Positions 35,787 through 44,189 of a stretch of DNA of 64,000 nt are shown one piece after another. The stretch comes from Desulfatibacillum aliphaticivorans DSM 15576 (GTDB taxonomy: Bacteria > Desulfobacterota > Desulfobacteria > Desulfobacterales > Desulfatibacillaceae), in assembly GCF_000429905.1 (NCBI RefSeq), contig NZ_AUCT01000010.1:124001-188000 (forward strand), given 5' to 3'. Each line of letters starts with the position of its first letter. Positions within the stretch are counted from its first letter, which is position 1. Both the position numbers and the translations under genes were made by a program. Under the pieces are notes generated by a model. That model was not told where the DNA came from and did no database searches. It saw only the letters and a list, made by a program, of their open reading frames with translations.

Positions 35787-36365
35787 TTAGCCGTTTCGTC
35801 CAAAAGAAGCATGGGCAAGCGCCGTATACACTGCGCCTGTGGGGCGCAAGTCGCTCTTAAACAGAATGATGCGGTCCACAGTAAATTTCTGGGTTTCAAG
35901 TGATCCGGCTTTTTCAACGGCCTGCAGCAGGGCCTTGGGGTCGATCCGTCCCTTGGCCCTTCCCAGCGTGATGTGGGCGCTGAACCGCTTGTTTTCCGCT
36001 TCAAAGCCCAAGGGCTCCAGGCCTTGCTCCAAACAGGAGGCCAGCTTGGCCAGGCCGGCCGCATCCCCTGCCAGGCCGGTCCACAAAACCCGGGCTTTGG
36101 AAAAATTCGGGAAAGCCCCAAAGCCATTTACATTAAAGGTCATTGGCGCAAACCCGGCCGTGCATTCTTTCATGACCTGCACGACTCCGTCAATATCGGA
36201 TTGCAGGACGTCGCCTAAAAACTTTAGGGTCAGGTGCATGCCTTTGGGATTGACCCAGCGGAAAGGAAGCCCGGAAGCCTTAAACCCTCCCTGAGCCCGG
36301 CTTACGGCCTGCTTAACCTCTTCGGGGATTTCCACGGCGATGAATGTACGGAGCTTCCGGGTCAT
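35787..36365 (-). CDS. thpR: RNA 2',3'-cyclic phosphodiesterase (LigT/ThpR family)
   Basis: The 192-residue protein is a 2H phosphoesterase with both HxTx motifs, HLTLKFLG near residue 45 and HITLGRAKG near residue 130. It begins RTFIAVEIPEEVKQAV as usual for the family. It would open 2',3'-cyclic phosphate ends of RNA. Its place between pgpA and recA is a conserved neighbourhood. The stop codon lies in a perfect 14-base palindrome CGGCTAATTAGCCG at 35780-35793. Confidence 0.92.
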   Translation of the reverse strand: MTRKLRTFIAVEIPEEVKQAVSRAQGGFKASGLPFRWVNPKGMHLTLKFLGDVLQSDIDGVVQVMKECTAGFAPMTFNVNGFGAFPNFSKARVLWTGLAGDAAGLAKLASCLEQGLEPLGFEAENKRFSAHITLGRAKGRIDPKALLQAVEKAGSLETQKFTVDRIILFKSDLRPTGAVYTALAHASFGRNG

Positions 36366-36392
36366 AAAGGCCCTTGCAAAACAATTAATCCA

Positions 36393-36860
36393 TTAAAAAT
36401 AATGGAGAAAAATTCGTAAAAGAATATGGGCGTACACCCCGGCCGCCAGATCGTCCGCAACAATGCCCAGCCCGCCGGAAAGATTCTCATCCAGCGTGCT
36501 GACCGGGGGCGGCTTGAAAATATCGAATATCCGAAACAAGATAAACCCCGCGACCGCCGCCTTGAACGAAAACGGCACGGCGAACAGGGTCACCATGTAT
36601 CCCGCGATTTCGTCAATCACGATGGCGCCCGGATCTTTGGCGCCCATGGCTTTGGCGGCCTTATCCGCTATAGGCACGGAGACGGCGATAAACGCGGCCG
36701 CCAGGACCGCCGCTGCAAGCCATTGCCATTGCCAGACCTGCCACATGATCCAGGCAAGCGGAATTCCCCATAAGGTCCCGAAGGTGCCAGGGCCTTTGGG
36801 AATAAGCCCCACATAAAAGCCGGTGGCCAGCGTCACCGGCCATTTTTTTCCTGTATCCAT
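36393..36860 (-). CDS. pgpA: Phosphatidylglycerophosphatase A
   Basis: The 155-residue inner-membrane protein matches PgpA: ATGFYVGLIPKGPGTFGTL, several hydrophobic segments, DPGAIVIDEIAGYMVTL and a terminal DDLAAGVYAHILLRI. It removes the phosphate from phosphatidylglycerol phosphate in lipid synthesis. It is the first gene of the minus-strand run pgpA-thpR-recA-alaS-ArsA-ArsA-kinase. No Shine-Dalgarno sequence precedes the ATG at 36860, and the probable promoter lies so close that the mRNA may be almost leaderless. Confidence 0.93.
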   Translation of the reverse strand: MDTGKKWPVTLATGFYVGLIPKGPGTFGTLWGIPLAWIMWQVWQWQWLAAAVLAAAFIAVSVPIADKAAKAMGAKDPGAIVIDEIAGYMVTLFAVPFSFKAAVAGFILFRIFDIFKPPPVSTLDENLSGGLGIVADDLAAGVYAHILLRIFLHYF

Positions 36861-36867
36861 CCGGGTT

Positions 36868-36896
36868 TATCTATATTTTAGCCCTGTTTTTGTCAA
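36868..36896 (-). promoter_or_regulatory. Possible sigma-70 promoter of the pgpA-recA-alaS operon
   Basis: On the minus strand TTGACA (36896-36891) is followed after 17 bases by TAGATA (36873-36868), or after 15 by TATAGA (36875-36870). Initiation would fall within a few bases of the pgpA ATG. Confidence 0.4.
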
Positions 36897-37032
36897 GGGC
36901 TTTGCCTGTTTCGGGCCTGGATCGGAATGGATGATCCCGCCCCTTCAAAATGCTTTATCCACTTGATTTCGTATGCCCAATCCATTCGGGGCGCCCGCCC
37001 TGCCCCGCGGCTGGCCTATTAAGCATTATTTC

Positions 37033-37061
37033 TTGACTCTTTAGGGGCTTTTGTTTTTAAT
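37033..37061 (+). promoter_or_regulatory. Sigma-70 promoter of the outer-membrane barrel gene
   Basis: TTGACT at 37033-37038 and TTTAAT at 37056-37061 are 17 bases apart. Predicted initiation near 37068 leaves a 46-base leader that includes AGGAGG at 37103-37108. Because the promoter overlaps the upstream part of the long frame, translation must begin after it. Confidence 0.6.
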
Positions 37062-37113
37062 ATTCTTCAATCGCTGCACTCAAATCGAGCACAAGTCATT
37101 ACAGGAGGATAAC

Positions 37114-37770
37114 TTGAAGAAGACACTCTTAATAGCTGTTTGCGCCATTTGCTTTTTTTCCTTATGTACAGGGGCGTACGCCGAGGGAGAGCGCACCTGG
37201 AAGTTCGGCGTCGGCGCGGAAGTTTCTTTTCTTAAAACGCTGGACTACGACGTGGACGACGTTGCGTCCACCGAGCAGACCTTTGAAGCCACGGCCATGC
37301 CCGGCGTCAACATGACCTTCTTTTTCAACCAGTATTTTTCCACGGAACTGACCCTGGCCTACGCCAAATACGAGATGGAGCTGGACGTTCCGGGTACAAA
37401 AATCGAACAAGGGGAACTGGAGCAGGTTCCGCTTTTGCTCACCTTTCGGGCTCACATGCCTTCCGAAGGCGGATTCAGCCCGTACATCGGCGCGGGTCTG
37501 AGCTACTTCTTCAACGACTTTGACATGTCCGATTTTTATTCCCGAAACCTGGCCAAAGGAACATCCATCGACCCGGACGACGGGCTTGGATTTCACGCCA
37601 ACCTGGGCATGGAAATTGATGTGACGGACAATCTCTCCTTTGACATTGACGGAAAGTACACCTGGTACGAGGAGGAGTTTGTCATCAAGAGCCCCGGAAA
37701 TCGCGACCGCCAGGAGGACGTGGAGTTGAACTCCCTTTCCATCGGAGCAGGCATGAAGGTGTATTTCTAA
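37114..37770 (+). CDS. Outer-membrane beta-barrel protein (OmpW/OMP_b-brl-like)
   Basis: From the TTG at 37114 the protein has 218 residues: a signal peptide of about 21 residues (KKTLLIAVCAICFFSLCTG, cleaved near AYA), then alternating strands such as WKFGVGAEVSF, VNMTFFFNQYFSTELTLAYAKYEM and FSPYIGAGLSYFF, ending in IGAGMKVYF with the terminal Phe typical of barrel proteins. The frame is open back to 37051, but AGGAGG at 37103-37108 and the promoter show that TTG is the start. It resembles small OmpW-type barrels that pass hydrophobic compounds; substrate unknown. It is a single gene with its own promoter and terminator. Confidence 0.85.
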   Translation: MKKTLLIAVCAICFFSLCTGAYAEGERTWKFGVGAEVSFLKTLDYDVDDVASTEQTFEATAMPGVNMTFFFNQYFSTELTLAYAKYEMELDVPGTKIEQGELEQVPLLLTFRAHMPSEGGFSPYIGAGLSYFFNDFDMSDFYSRNLAKGTSIDPDDGLGFHANLGMEIDVTDNLSFDIDGKYTWYEEEFVIKSPGNRDRQEDVELNSLSIGAGMKVYF

Positions 37771-37795
37771 ACCGGGGCCAATCTCTGTAAGATTT

Positions 37796-37838
37796 AAAAG
37801 GCCGATTAGGGAAGAATGACTTCCTTAATCGGCCTTTG
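37796..37838 (+). terminator. Hairpin terminator of the outer-membrane barrel gene
   Basis: AAAGGCCGATTAGGGAAG pairs with CTTCCTTAATCGGCCTTT with one small mismatch around a 5-base loop. The following T run is short. It lies 25 bases after the stop. Confidence 0.7.
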
Positions 37839-38159
37839 GTTTGATAGAAATCATCTATCTCCTGCGGACGAAAGCCCTTTCCAAAACCAAACAAAAGCAT
37901 GAATTCAAGCAGGTCCGTGCACCCGCCAATCATACCCAATTTCTGCAATCTTTCCCGGCCGCGCCTTTTGTTCTTTCGAACCCAGGCAAAAAAAGCCTTG
38001 CCTGGGCCACCCACAACGACGGCCAAGGTTTTCTGTCATCCCCGTGGAGGGGTTGCGGCGGTATGATTGCGGCTGTTATGCAATCATGATGACACACTCC
38101 CGGAAACGGGGACCCAGAGTCTTCTTGCGTATTTATACATTAGGGTGCAGACCGCCTGC
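37839..38159. other. Intergenic region between convergent genes
   Basis: This 320-base stretch lies between the barrel gene (+) and the dockerin-like propeller gene (-). It holds a perfect 9-bp hairpin CCCAGGCAA/TTGCCTGGG at 37981-38006 that may end minus-strand transcription, though no T run follows. No gene is evident. Confidence 0.35.
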
Positions 38160-40289
38160 CTAATCCCTGACGCCCGCTATGCGCTGCAGGACGAACAGGG
38201 TGTCCTTAACGGTGACTTTATCGTCGCCGTCCGGGTCCGTGGCCTCAAAAGCCCAGTCGGCCCTTGAAAAGGAGCCCGCGCTCATGCCGGGCAGTTGCAG
38301 GGAAACGATAGCGTCCCCCACGTCCAGGGAGGCGTTCATGTCAATATCTCCTTTTTGAATCACTCCTGATGAAAGGACTACCGCACCATCCCCTGAAGCA
38401 TACCATTGGCCGGAATCCGTAGCGACCACTCCGCATAAATTTTGAGACATCCAGCCGTCAATCAGCGTGGCCTGTCCATTTTCAAACTGATACAAATATC
38501 CGCGGTCCCCACCTATGTAGCCGCTGTAAGTATTAAGGCTGGCAATGAACTTGCCGGCGCCCAAGTAGGAAACCATGCTAAAGGTATCGTAGGAGTATAT
38601 CCCCTGAGCGGAAACCGGAGTCCAGGCGCCGCCGTCCATTTTGTATATGGCGACGGACCCGCCCACGGCGTAAACGTACCCGTCCCCTGCTGCAACGGAC
38701 GCCAGTTTGGTGGTCACGCCGGAGTCTTCTTCCGTCCAAGCGCCGCCTGAATAAGAGATAATTTTCCCGTTTTGTCCCACGGCGTACACTTTGCCGTCCG
38801 AGCCCTGCGCCAAGCTATAATACGAGTCAAAGTCCGGGTCATTATAGCCGTCGACCTGATCCCCATTGACGATCTTTCTTGGTAATCCACCGTCCAACCC
38901 GCCTAAAATAATGAACATATCTCCGGACTCCGTATACAGGACATCGGTCATAGCCAACGGAACTCCGGCATTATTCGGTTTCCAGGAGGTCCAGGACTCT
39001 CCATCGTAATGAAAAGCGCCATAGGAATAACTGCCGTCCATGGGCTGCAAGCCCACCCACACATTGTCCTTTGCAAAGGCTCTCAAACCTGTGACATGGG
39101 CCTGCTTATTTTCGCCGATAGGCAGGGGATGCTCGGTCATGGACCCTTTGTTCCAGGCGAACACCCCTTCCCCGGAATTGATCCATCCTGGGGCGAACCA
39201 CAGATCCTCTCCCCAAGAAACACGGGTAAAATCCTTTTTGACCGTGGGAATCCGGGACTCCTCGCGCCAGCCGTTTACAGGGCTATAGGTTTCCAGGCGT
39301 CCGTTATCTCCTGCGATGAGATACGAGCCGTCCGACTTTTGGCGGATAACATTTTGCTTCCAATATTCGGAGGGAGGAATTTCCGTGAAGCCCGATCCGT
39401 TCCAATGATACACGGAGCCGGAGTAAGACGTGAAATACATGTCCGAACCGGAAGTCCCGGAAATGGAGGTCAATTGCGTATTCTGCATGGAAACAGGCAC
39501 GGTATAGGTTATGGGATTGGATATCTCAATCCAGTTTCCGGCGGCTTTGTTCAGCTTATACACCTGGCCGTAATTGCCGCAGGCGAAAACCGTGTCGGCG
39601 TCCGGCCCCCAGACGTCGTCCAAAAAGTTCGTGCTGAAATTGAAGGGCGGCTCTCCTTCTTGCTTTTGAATGGTCCATGCGCTGCCGTCATAATGGATTA
39701 TCTGCCCGTACCATCCCACGGCGTAGACGTCATCCGCCGCAAAAGCATGGACGGAGTCCAGGCCGACGCCCAAATACAGGCCGCTGACATAGTCCACGCT
39801 CCAGGAATTTCCATCCCAATGGTACAAATAGGCGGAGCGTTCGTCCGCCGCCCACACGTTGTCGGGGGCGATGGCGTGGATGTCATCCGGAGGATAGGTG
39901 TCGCTCCCTAAGAAAACAGGAGCCGGGACGGAGCTCCAAGTTGAGCCGTCGTAATGAAGAAAAACCGCTTTTTCCAGATTATTGGTGCTGTAGTCGTCTC
40001 CGCCGGCGGCCCAGATATCCGTTTCCGAGGTTCCGTGGATGCAAAACAGCGGGACATTAGTAGGCGAGTCCATGAACTCGAAATTTGTTCCGTCGTATTT
40101 GATGATGGTTCCCGAATCGCCCACAAAATAAAAGGTGCTTCCGTCAGGAGTCCAGGAGTCGAACAGGCTGTTGGCGGTGGGAAAGGGCAGGATGCTGTTG
40201 ACCTTCTCCTGCGCAAAGGACGGGGTTATGAGACAGAGGTGGACAAGACAACAAACCAGCAGGCCGGTGATGGGAACTCTTTTTAGCAT
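38160..40289 (-). CDS. Secreted beta-propeller protein with C-terminal dockerin-like domain
   Basis: The 709-residue protein has a signal peptide (about 26 residues, ending SFA). Most of it consists of repeats of about 45-50 residues with KYDGTNFEFMDSP, LHYDGSTWSSV and IHYDGSAWTIQ type units, each with a strand, a Tyr/His-Asp-Gly turn and a Trp, as in propellers that bind sugars or lectin-like partners. The last 65 residues carry two Ca2+-binding loops, GDIDMNASLDVGDAIVSLQL and DPDGDDKVTVKDTLFVLQ, in the arrangement of a type I dockerin. Dockerins dock to cohesins, but no cohesin gene is here; in many non-cellulosomal bacteria they close extracellular proteins. A single gene with a GAGAGG site; function unknown. 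Confidence 0.75.
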   Translation of the reverse strand: MLKRVPITGLLVCCLVHLCLITPSFAQEKVNSILPFPTANSLFDSWTPDGSTFYFVGDSGTIIKYDGTNFEFMDSPTNVPLFCIHGTSETDIWAAGGDDYSTNNLEKAVFLHYDGSTWSSVPAPVFLGSDTYPPDDIHAIAPDNVWAADERSAYLYHWDGNSWSVDYVSGLYLGVGLDSVHAFAADDVYAVGWYGQIIHYDGSAWTIQKQEGEPPFNFSTNFLDDVWGPDADTVFACGNYGQVYKLNKAAGNWIEISNPITYTVPVSMQNTQLTSISGTSGSDMYFTSYSGSVYHWNGSGFTEIPPSEYWKQNVIRQKSDGSYLIAGDNGRLETYSPVNGWREESRIPTVKKDFTRVSWGEDLWFAPGWINSGEGVFAWNKGSMTEHPLPIGENKQAHVTGLRAFAKDNVWVGLQPMDGSYSYGAFHYDGESWTSWKPNNAGVPLAMTDVLYTESGDMFIILGGLDGGLPRKIVNGDQVDGYNDPDFDSYYSLAQGSDGKVYAVGQNGKIISYSGGAWTEEDSGVTTKLASVAAGDGYVYAVGGSVAIYKMDGGAWTPVSAQGIYSYDTFSMVSYLGAGKFIASLNTYSGYIGGDRGYLYQFENGQATLIDGWMSQNLCGVVATDSGQWYASGDGAVVLSSGVIQKGDIDMNASLDVGDAIVSLQLPGMSAGSFSRADWAFEATDPDGDDKVTVKDTLFVLQRIAGVRD

Positions 40290-40451
40290 TGGCGCCTCTC
40301 ATGGGAAAATCGGCAAAAGAACTCTGCTTCGACTGCAGAAATGGTACGAATATTTTAAACCTCTTTCAGAGATACGACAAGGGGAAAACACAGGTCCTGC
40401 CGCGCCATTGGACGGCAAGCTGCGCCGAGCCGCCCAATGGCTTTGCCTAGT

Positions 40452-41813
40452 TCACAGCCCGTATTTTTTCATTTTCATGGACAGGGTTTTCCGGTTGATC
40501 CCCAGAATGCCGGCCGCCTTTTGAATGCCGCCGTTGGTGCGGGACAGCACAAACCGGATGTAATCCCTTTCCAGATCCTTGAGGCTGACCATTTTATCGG
40601 AAAAGGACCGAAGGTCGGGCGGCTGCTGGCGGATGTCCTGGGGCAGATGCTCGGGTTTGATAACGGCGTCGTCCTTCAGGATCAGGGTGCGCTCAATGGT
40701 GTTCTCCAACTCCCGGACGTTGCCCGGCCAGGCGTAGGAAAGGAGCACGTCCATGGCCTCGCGGGAGACCTTGGGGGCTTCCCTGCCGATTTTCCGGGAC
40801 ATGTGAAGCACAAAATAGTTGACCAGTTCCTCGATATCCTTGCCTCTTTCCCTTAAAGGCGGCAGATGGATGGGGATGACGTGCAAGCGGTAAAACAAGT
40901 CTTCCCTGAACTTGTTTTCGGCGATGGCGGCCCGTAAATCCCGGTTGGAGGCCACCATGATTCGCAAATCCACCTTGATGCGGACGGCCCCGCCCACCTG
41001 GGTGAATTCCCGCTCCTGGATGACGCGCAGGAGCTTGGCCTGGATGTCCATGGACAGGTTGGAAATTTCGTCAAAAAAGAAGGTGCCGTGGTTGGCCAGT
41101 TCGAACAGGCCCTTTTTGCTTTGCAGGGCGCCGGTGAACGAGCCTTTAACGTGGCCGAACAACTCGCTTTCCAAGAGGTTTTCCACCAGGGCGGAGCAGT
41201 CCACGGGCACGAATTCGTTTTCGCGCCGGCGGCTGTGATAGTGAATGGCCCGGGCAACCAGCTCCTTGCCGGTGCCGCTTTCTCCGGTGATGAGCACCGT
41301 GCCGTCCGTAGGCGCCACCTTAAGCATGCGGGAGAACAGGTTTTGCATGACCGGGCTGGAGCCCAGCATGATCCTGTCCGGCCCGGCCTGCAGGCCTTTG
41401 CTTTTGGGAATGCCGATGGTTTGCGCCGGAGGGGCGGAGGCTTTTTCGGCCCTTTGGATGATATTTTCTATATCGTCCACGCCAAAGGGTTTGGCCAGAT
41501 AGTCAAAGGCCCCCATTTTCATGGCCTGAATGATTATGTCCGGCTCGGTGACGCCGGTGATCATGACCACCAGGGAGCTTATGTTGTTATCCTTGATCCA
41601 TCCCAGGACTTCCATGCCGCCCATGCCCTGCATGCGGACATCCAGAAAAATAATGTCGAAATAGGAATCCGACATTTTGGAGATGGCTTCCTTGCCATCT
41701 GCGGCGTCATCGGGCTTGAGGCCCATATGGGTGACAATCCTACTGATGCCTGAACGGACGACGGGCTCATCGTCCACAATCAAGGCGGTTTTCAGCTTGG
41801 TTTGCTCCTCCAT
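40452..41813 (-). CDS. NtrC-type sigma-54-dependent response regulator
   Basis: The 453-residue regulator has a receiver (IVDDE, phospho-acceptor Asp58 in FLDVRMQG), an AAA+ sigma-54 activation domain (Walker A GESGTGKE, sigma-54 contact loop GSFTGA, Walker B FFFDEI) and a C-terminal Fis-type helix-turn-helix (QKAAGILGINRKTLSMKMKKYGL). The contact loop has Ser for the usual Ala (GAFTGA), which is tolerated in the family. It is the last gene of the operon with a kinase and a free receiver, so the kinase at 42216-43700 is its likely partner. Target promoters with the -24/-12 signature were not found nearby. Confidence 0.93.
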   Translation of the reverse strand: MEEQTKLKTALIVDDEPVVRSGISRIVTHMGLKPDDAADGKEAISKMSDSYFDIIFLDVRMQGMGGMEVLGWIKDNNISSLVVMITGVTEPDIIIQAMKMGAFDYLAKPFGVDDIENIIQRAEKASAPPAQTIGIPKSKGLQAGPDRIMLGSSPVMQNLFSRMLKVAPTDGTVLITGESGTGKELVARAIHYHSRRRENEFVPVDCSALVENLLESELFGHVKGSFTGALQSKKGLFELANHGTFFFDEISNLSMDIQAKLLRVIQEREFTQVGGAVRIKVDLRIMVASNRDLRAAIAENKFREDLFYRLHVIPIHLPPLRERGKDIEELVNYFVLHMSRKIGREAPKVSREAMDVLLSYAWPGNVRELENTIERTLILKDDAVIKPEHLPQDIRQQPPDLRSFSDKMVSLKDLERDYIRFVLSRTNGGIQKAAGILGINRKTLSMKMKKYGL

Positions 41814-41853
41814 CTATCCCAGTCCTTCCTAGACGTGCTGCCTTCTTGCATGG

Positions 41854-42219
41854 TTACAAGGCGCTTTTTACCGCGTCAACGACTTCTCTGGCCATAAATG
41901 GTTTGCTTATCAAACCTAACGCTCCTGCATCTTCGCATTGGGATTCAAGCTGCCGGCTGCCGTGCCCTGTAATGATGATGGCAGGCAGGCCCGGGTAATT
42001 GCTTTTAATCCATGCGAGCAGTTCCAACCCCCCTATTCCCGGCATTTTTAAGTCTGCAAGAACAAGGTCCACGTGACTGCTTTGCACAATCTCCATGGCC
42101 TCCTCCCCGTCCTTGGCAATCAGGATCCGGTAGCCCTCCGCCTCCAGAATCCTGCGACATCCTTCTCGAACGACTCTCTCATCGTCCACTACAAGAACTA
42201 CGTATTGTTTCAAACTCAT
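41854..42219 (-). CDS. Single-domain response regulator (receiver only)
   Basis: The 121-residue protein is a receiver: VVDDERVV, phospho-acceptor Asp56 in LADLKMPGIGG, ITGHGS, and Lys in LISKPFMARE. It has no output domain. Its start overlaps the kinase stop (ATGA) and it lies 40 bases before the NtrC-type gene. It may compete for phosphate or connect the kinase to another pathway. Confidence 0.88.
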   Translation of the reverse strand: MSLKQYVVLVVDDERVVREGCRRILEAEGYRILIAKDGEEAMEIVQSSHVDLVLADLKMPGIGGLELLAWIKSNYPGLPAIIITGHGSRQLESQCEDAGALGLISKPFMAREVVDAVKSAL

Positions 42220-43700
42220 GATTCTTTCTTGATTTTGGGCCCCGGCAGGCGGATGGTGAATATGGTTCCGCCTTCCGGATGATTTTCCACGCCAATGGTT
42301 CCGCCATGATTGTGAATAATGTCCTGGGTGATGGACAGGCCGAGGCCGGTGCCGTAACCCACGGGTTTTGTCGTATAAAAACTTTCGAAAATCTTTTCCA
42401 GTTCCCCCTGGGCCACTCCCGGCCCGTTATCCCGGAATTCCATGAAAAAATAACCGGATTCAAAATCGTGTCGCGCTTTAATGCAAATCAGGCCTTTGCC
42501 TTCCAGGGCGTCCGCGGCGTTTAGCACCAAATTGGTGAACACCTGCTGCATCTGAACGCGGTCGGCCTGCATTTTGGGCATGTCGGGCTGAAAGTCGCAT
42601 TTCACCTCAATGCCCTGAAATTTCGCCTGGGGCAGGACAATGTCCAGGCACTGGCGAAAAGCCTCGGGAATGTCAAAAGGCTCGTTGCCGTTGTCCGACT
42701 TCCGGGAAAACCCCAATAAATTGCGGACAATGGCCTTGCACCGCAAGGTCTGGTCGATAATCTCCTTCAGGTCGTCCCTGTAAACCGGATCGTCCTTCAG
42801 GCTCCGCTGCATGATTTCCGCAAACATCAAAATGCCGGAAAGCGGATTGTTGATTTCGTGGGCCACACTGGCGGAAAGCCTGCCCAGGGCCGCGTTTCTG
42901 TCCGCCTGGATCAGCCTTTCCTGGGCGGAGCGCAGCTCCCTGGCAAGGCGCTCGCTTTCCCGCAAATCGCCGAAAATGCCCACGCTGCCCGTTTCCTGGC
43001 CGTCTTCAAACATGATTCCCGCCGACAAGGTGACGGGAAAGGGATTGCCGTCCCTATCCTTGAGCTCGGTTTTCACCATGTTCAGAATGCCGGGCCGGCC
43101 GTACTGCTTGCTCCGCATGAGCTTCATGTTGCGCTTGGCGGTTTCCCAGCCGTAAAACAGGTCCACGCCGCCGGGAATGCCCACCACGTCTTCCGAGGCG
43201 AACCCTGTCATGATCTCCATGCTTTTATTGAACATGAGGACCTTGCCCCTGGGGTCCATAACCACAATGCCGTTGACCGTGCTTTCAATCATGTTGGTCA
43301 AAAACGAAAGCATGCGGACCACCGGGTTTTCCGGCGTAAAGCACACGCCGTCCCGGTCTTCATGGCTTCTGGGGCAGACCGCCCAGGCGCCGGAGACCCC
43401 CGTGTTTTTTTGGATGGGGGTCACTATAAACCGGATATGGGGCTTGCCCATGTCTCCGGGCAGAGGAAGCACCCATTGCTCCGAACCCGCGCCCCTTTGA
43501 ATGCATTGGGCGAAGAGTTCGTTCAAAGAAGGGTGAAACCTGTGCACGCCTTTGTTGGCGACCAAATCCACATTTTCCGGGCTGTACGGCAGACCGAGCA
43601 TCTCGTCCGCAGGGGCGTTCCAGCCGATGATCTTTCCGGATTTATCGGCCAAAAAAGCCGGGTCCGGATGATGCCGGAACATCTCCATAAATGTATCCAT
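42216..43700 (-). CDS. Cytoplasmic PAS sensor histidine kinase
   Basis: The 494-residue kinase has no TM helix. It has two PAS-like regions, at about 8-110 (FRHHPDPAFLADKSGKIIGW) and 135-260 (NMIESTVNGIVVMDPRG, MTGFASEDVVGIP), a short coiled coil, HisKA with SASVAHEINNPLSGILMF, and an ATPase domain with LVLNAADALEG, FRDNGPGV, FESFYTTKPVGYGTGLGLSI. It is the NtrB-like first gene of an operon with a free receiver and an NtrC-type activator, which it probably phosphorylates. The signal is likely cytoplasmic. Confidence 0.92.
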   Translation of the reverse strand: MDTFMEMFRHHPDPAFLADKSGKIIGWNAPADEMLGLPYSPENVDLVANKGVHRFHPSLNELFAQCIQRGAGSEQWVLPLPGDMGKPHIRFIVTPIQKNTGVSGAWAVCPRSHEDRDGVCFTPENPVVRMLSFLTNMIESTVNGIVVMDPRGKVLMFNKSMEIMTGFASEDVVGIPGGVDLFYGWETAKRNMKLMRSKQYGRPGILNMVKTELKDRDGNPFPVTLSAGIMFEDGQETGSVGIFGDLRESERLARELRSAQERLIQADRNAALGRLSASVAHEINNPLSGILMFAEIMQRSLKDDPVYRDDLKEIIDQTLRCKAIVRNLLGFSRKSDNGNEPFDIPEAFRQCLDIVLPQAKFQGIEVKCDFQPDMPKMQADRVQMQQVFTNLVLNAADALEGKGLICIKARHDFESGYFFMEFRDNGPGVAQGELEKIFESFYTTKPVGYGTGLGLSITQDIIHNHGGTIGVENHPEGGTIFTIRLPGPKIKKES

Positions 43701-43801
43701 GACTACCCCAATCCTCCGGCTTGCATCGGTGGACGCAAAACGCCGGCGGAACTCTTTATTGTATTTGAAATGTCTTGGAAGAATGCAGAAAAGGAAAGAA
43801 G

Positions 43802-43877
43802 TGGTAGTCCCAAGGGGAATCGAACCCCTGTCTTCGCCGTGAGAGGGCGATATCCTAAACCGCTAGACGATGGGACC
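43802..43877 (-). tRNA. tRNA-Glu (anticodon CTC)
   Basis: On the minus strand the 76-base sequence folds as a cloverleaf: acceptor GGTCCCA/TGGGACT (first pair G-U), anticodon stem TCGCC/GGCGA with loop CTCTCAC giving anticodon CTC, T-arm with GTTCGATTC, discriminator A and an encoded CCA. It reads GAG glutamate codons. It stands alone between the PAS kinase gene and a small membrane protein gene. Confidence 0.95.
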
Positions 43878-43949
43878 ACACTTTTTGTTGACAGCCCGCC
43901 AGTGGCGGACAAGATGGTCTTATTACAAAAATGAAGCCGCCTTGTCAAA

Positions 43950-44189
43950 TCATTTTTGAACGCCATCTTCCAATTCCGTAATTTCTTCCAAAGAAGGCCG
44001 CACGCCTTGCCTGCGGCCCCAAATTATGTACAACAGCACGCCTAAAAAAGGGAGGCCAACCACCACAAGGCCCCAGACGGTCTTCCTGACCGGCGAGCCG
44101 AAATCCCGGGCCATAATGTGAAAAATAGCCAGCCAGGTTAAAATTAAAAACACGGTTCCCAGGCTTATGACAGTTATTGCAAAATTCAA
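43950..44189 (-). CDS. Small membrane protein with PLDc_N (phospholipase D nuclease N-terminal) domain
   Basis: The 79-residue protein has two TM helices (about 5-25 and 36-57) and the PLDc_N motif RKTVWGLVVVGLPFLGVLLYIIWGRR. Such short proteins are membrane anchors or envelope-stress proteins of unknown action. The start is a TTG with AAGGGGG upstream that overlaps the stop of the lytic transglycosylase gene, so both are translated together, suggesting a cell-envelope role. Confidence 0.8.
   Translation of the reverse strand: MNFAITVISLGTVFLILTWLAIFHIMARDFGSPVRKTVWGLVVVGLPFLGVLLYIIWGRRQGVRPSLEEITELEDGVQK

Noticed and set aside
35700..35790. SOS (LexA) box before recA
   Set aside because: No convincing LexA-type inverted repeat; the palindrome CGGCTAATTAGCCG overlaps the thpR stop and does not match known boxes.
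37051..37113. Upstream extension of the outer-membrane barrel gene to 37051
   Set aside because: The promoter overlaps this stretch, and AGGAGG plus the signal peptide begin at the TTG at 37114.
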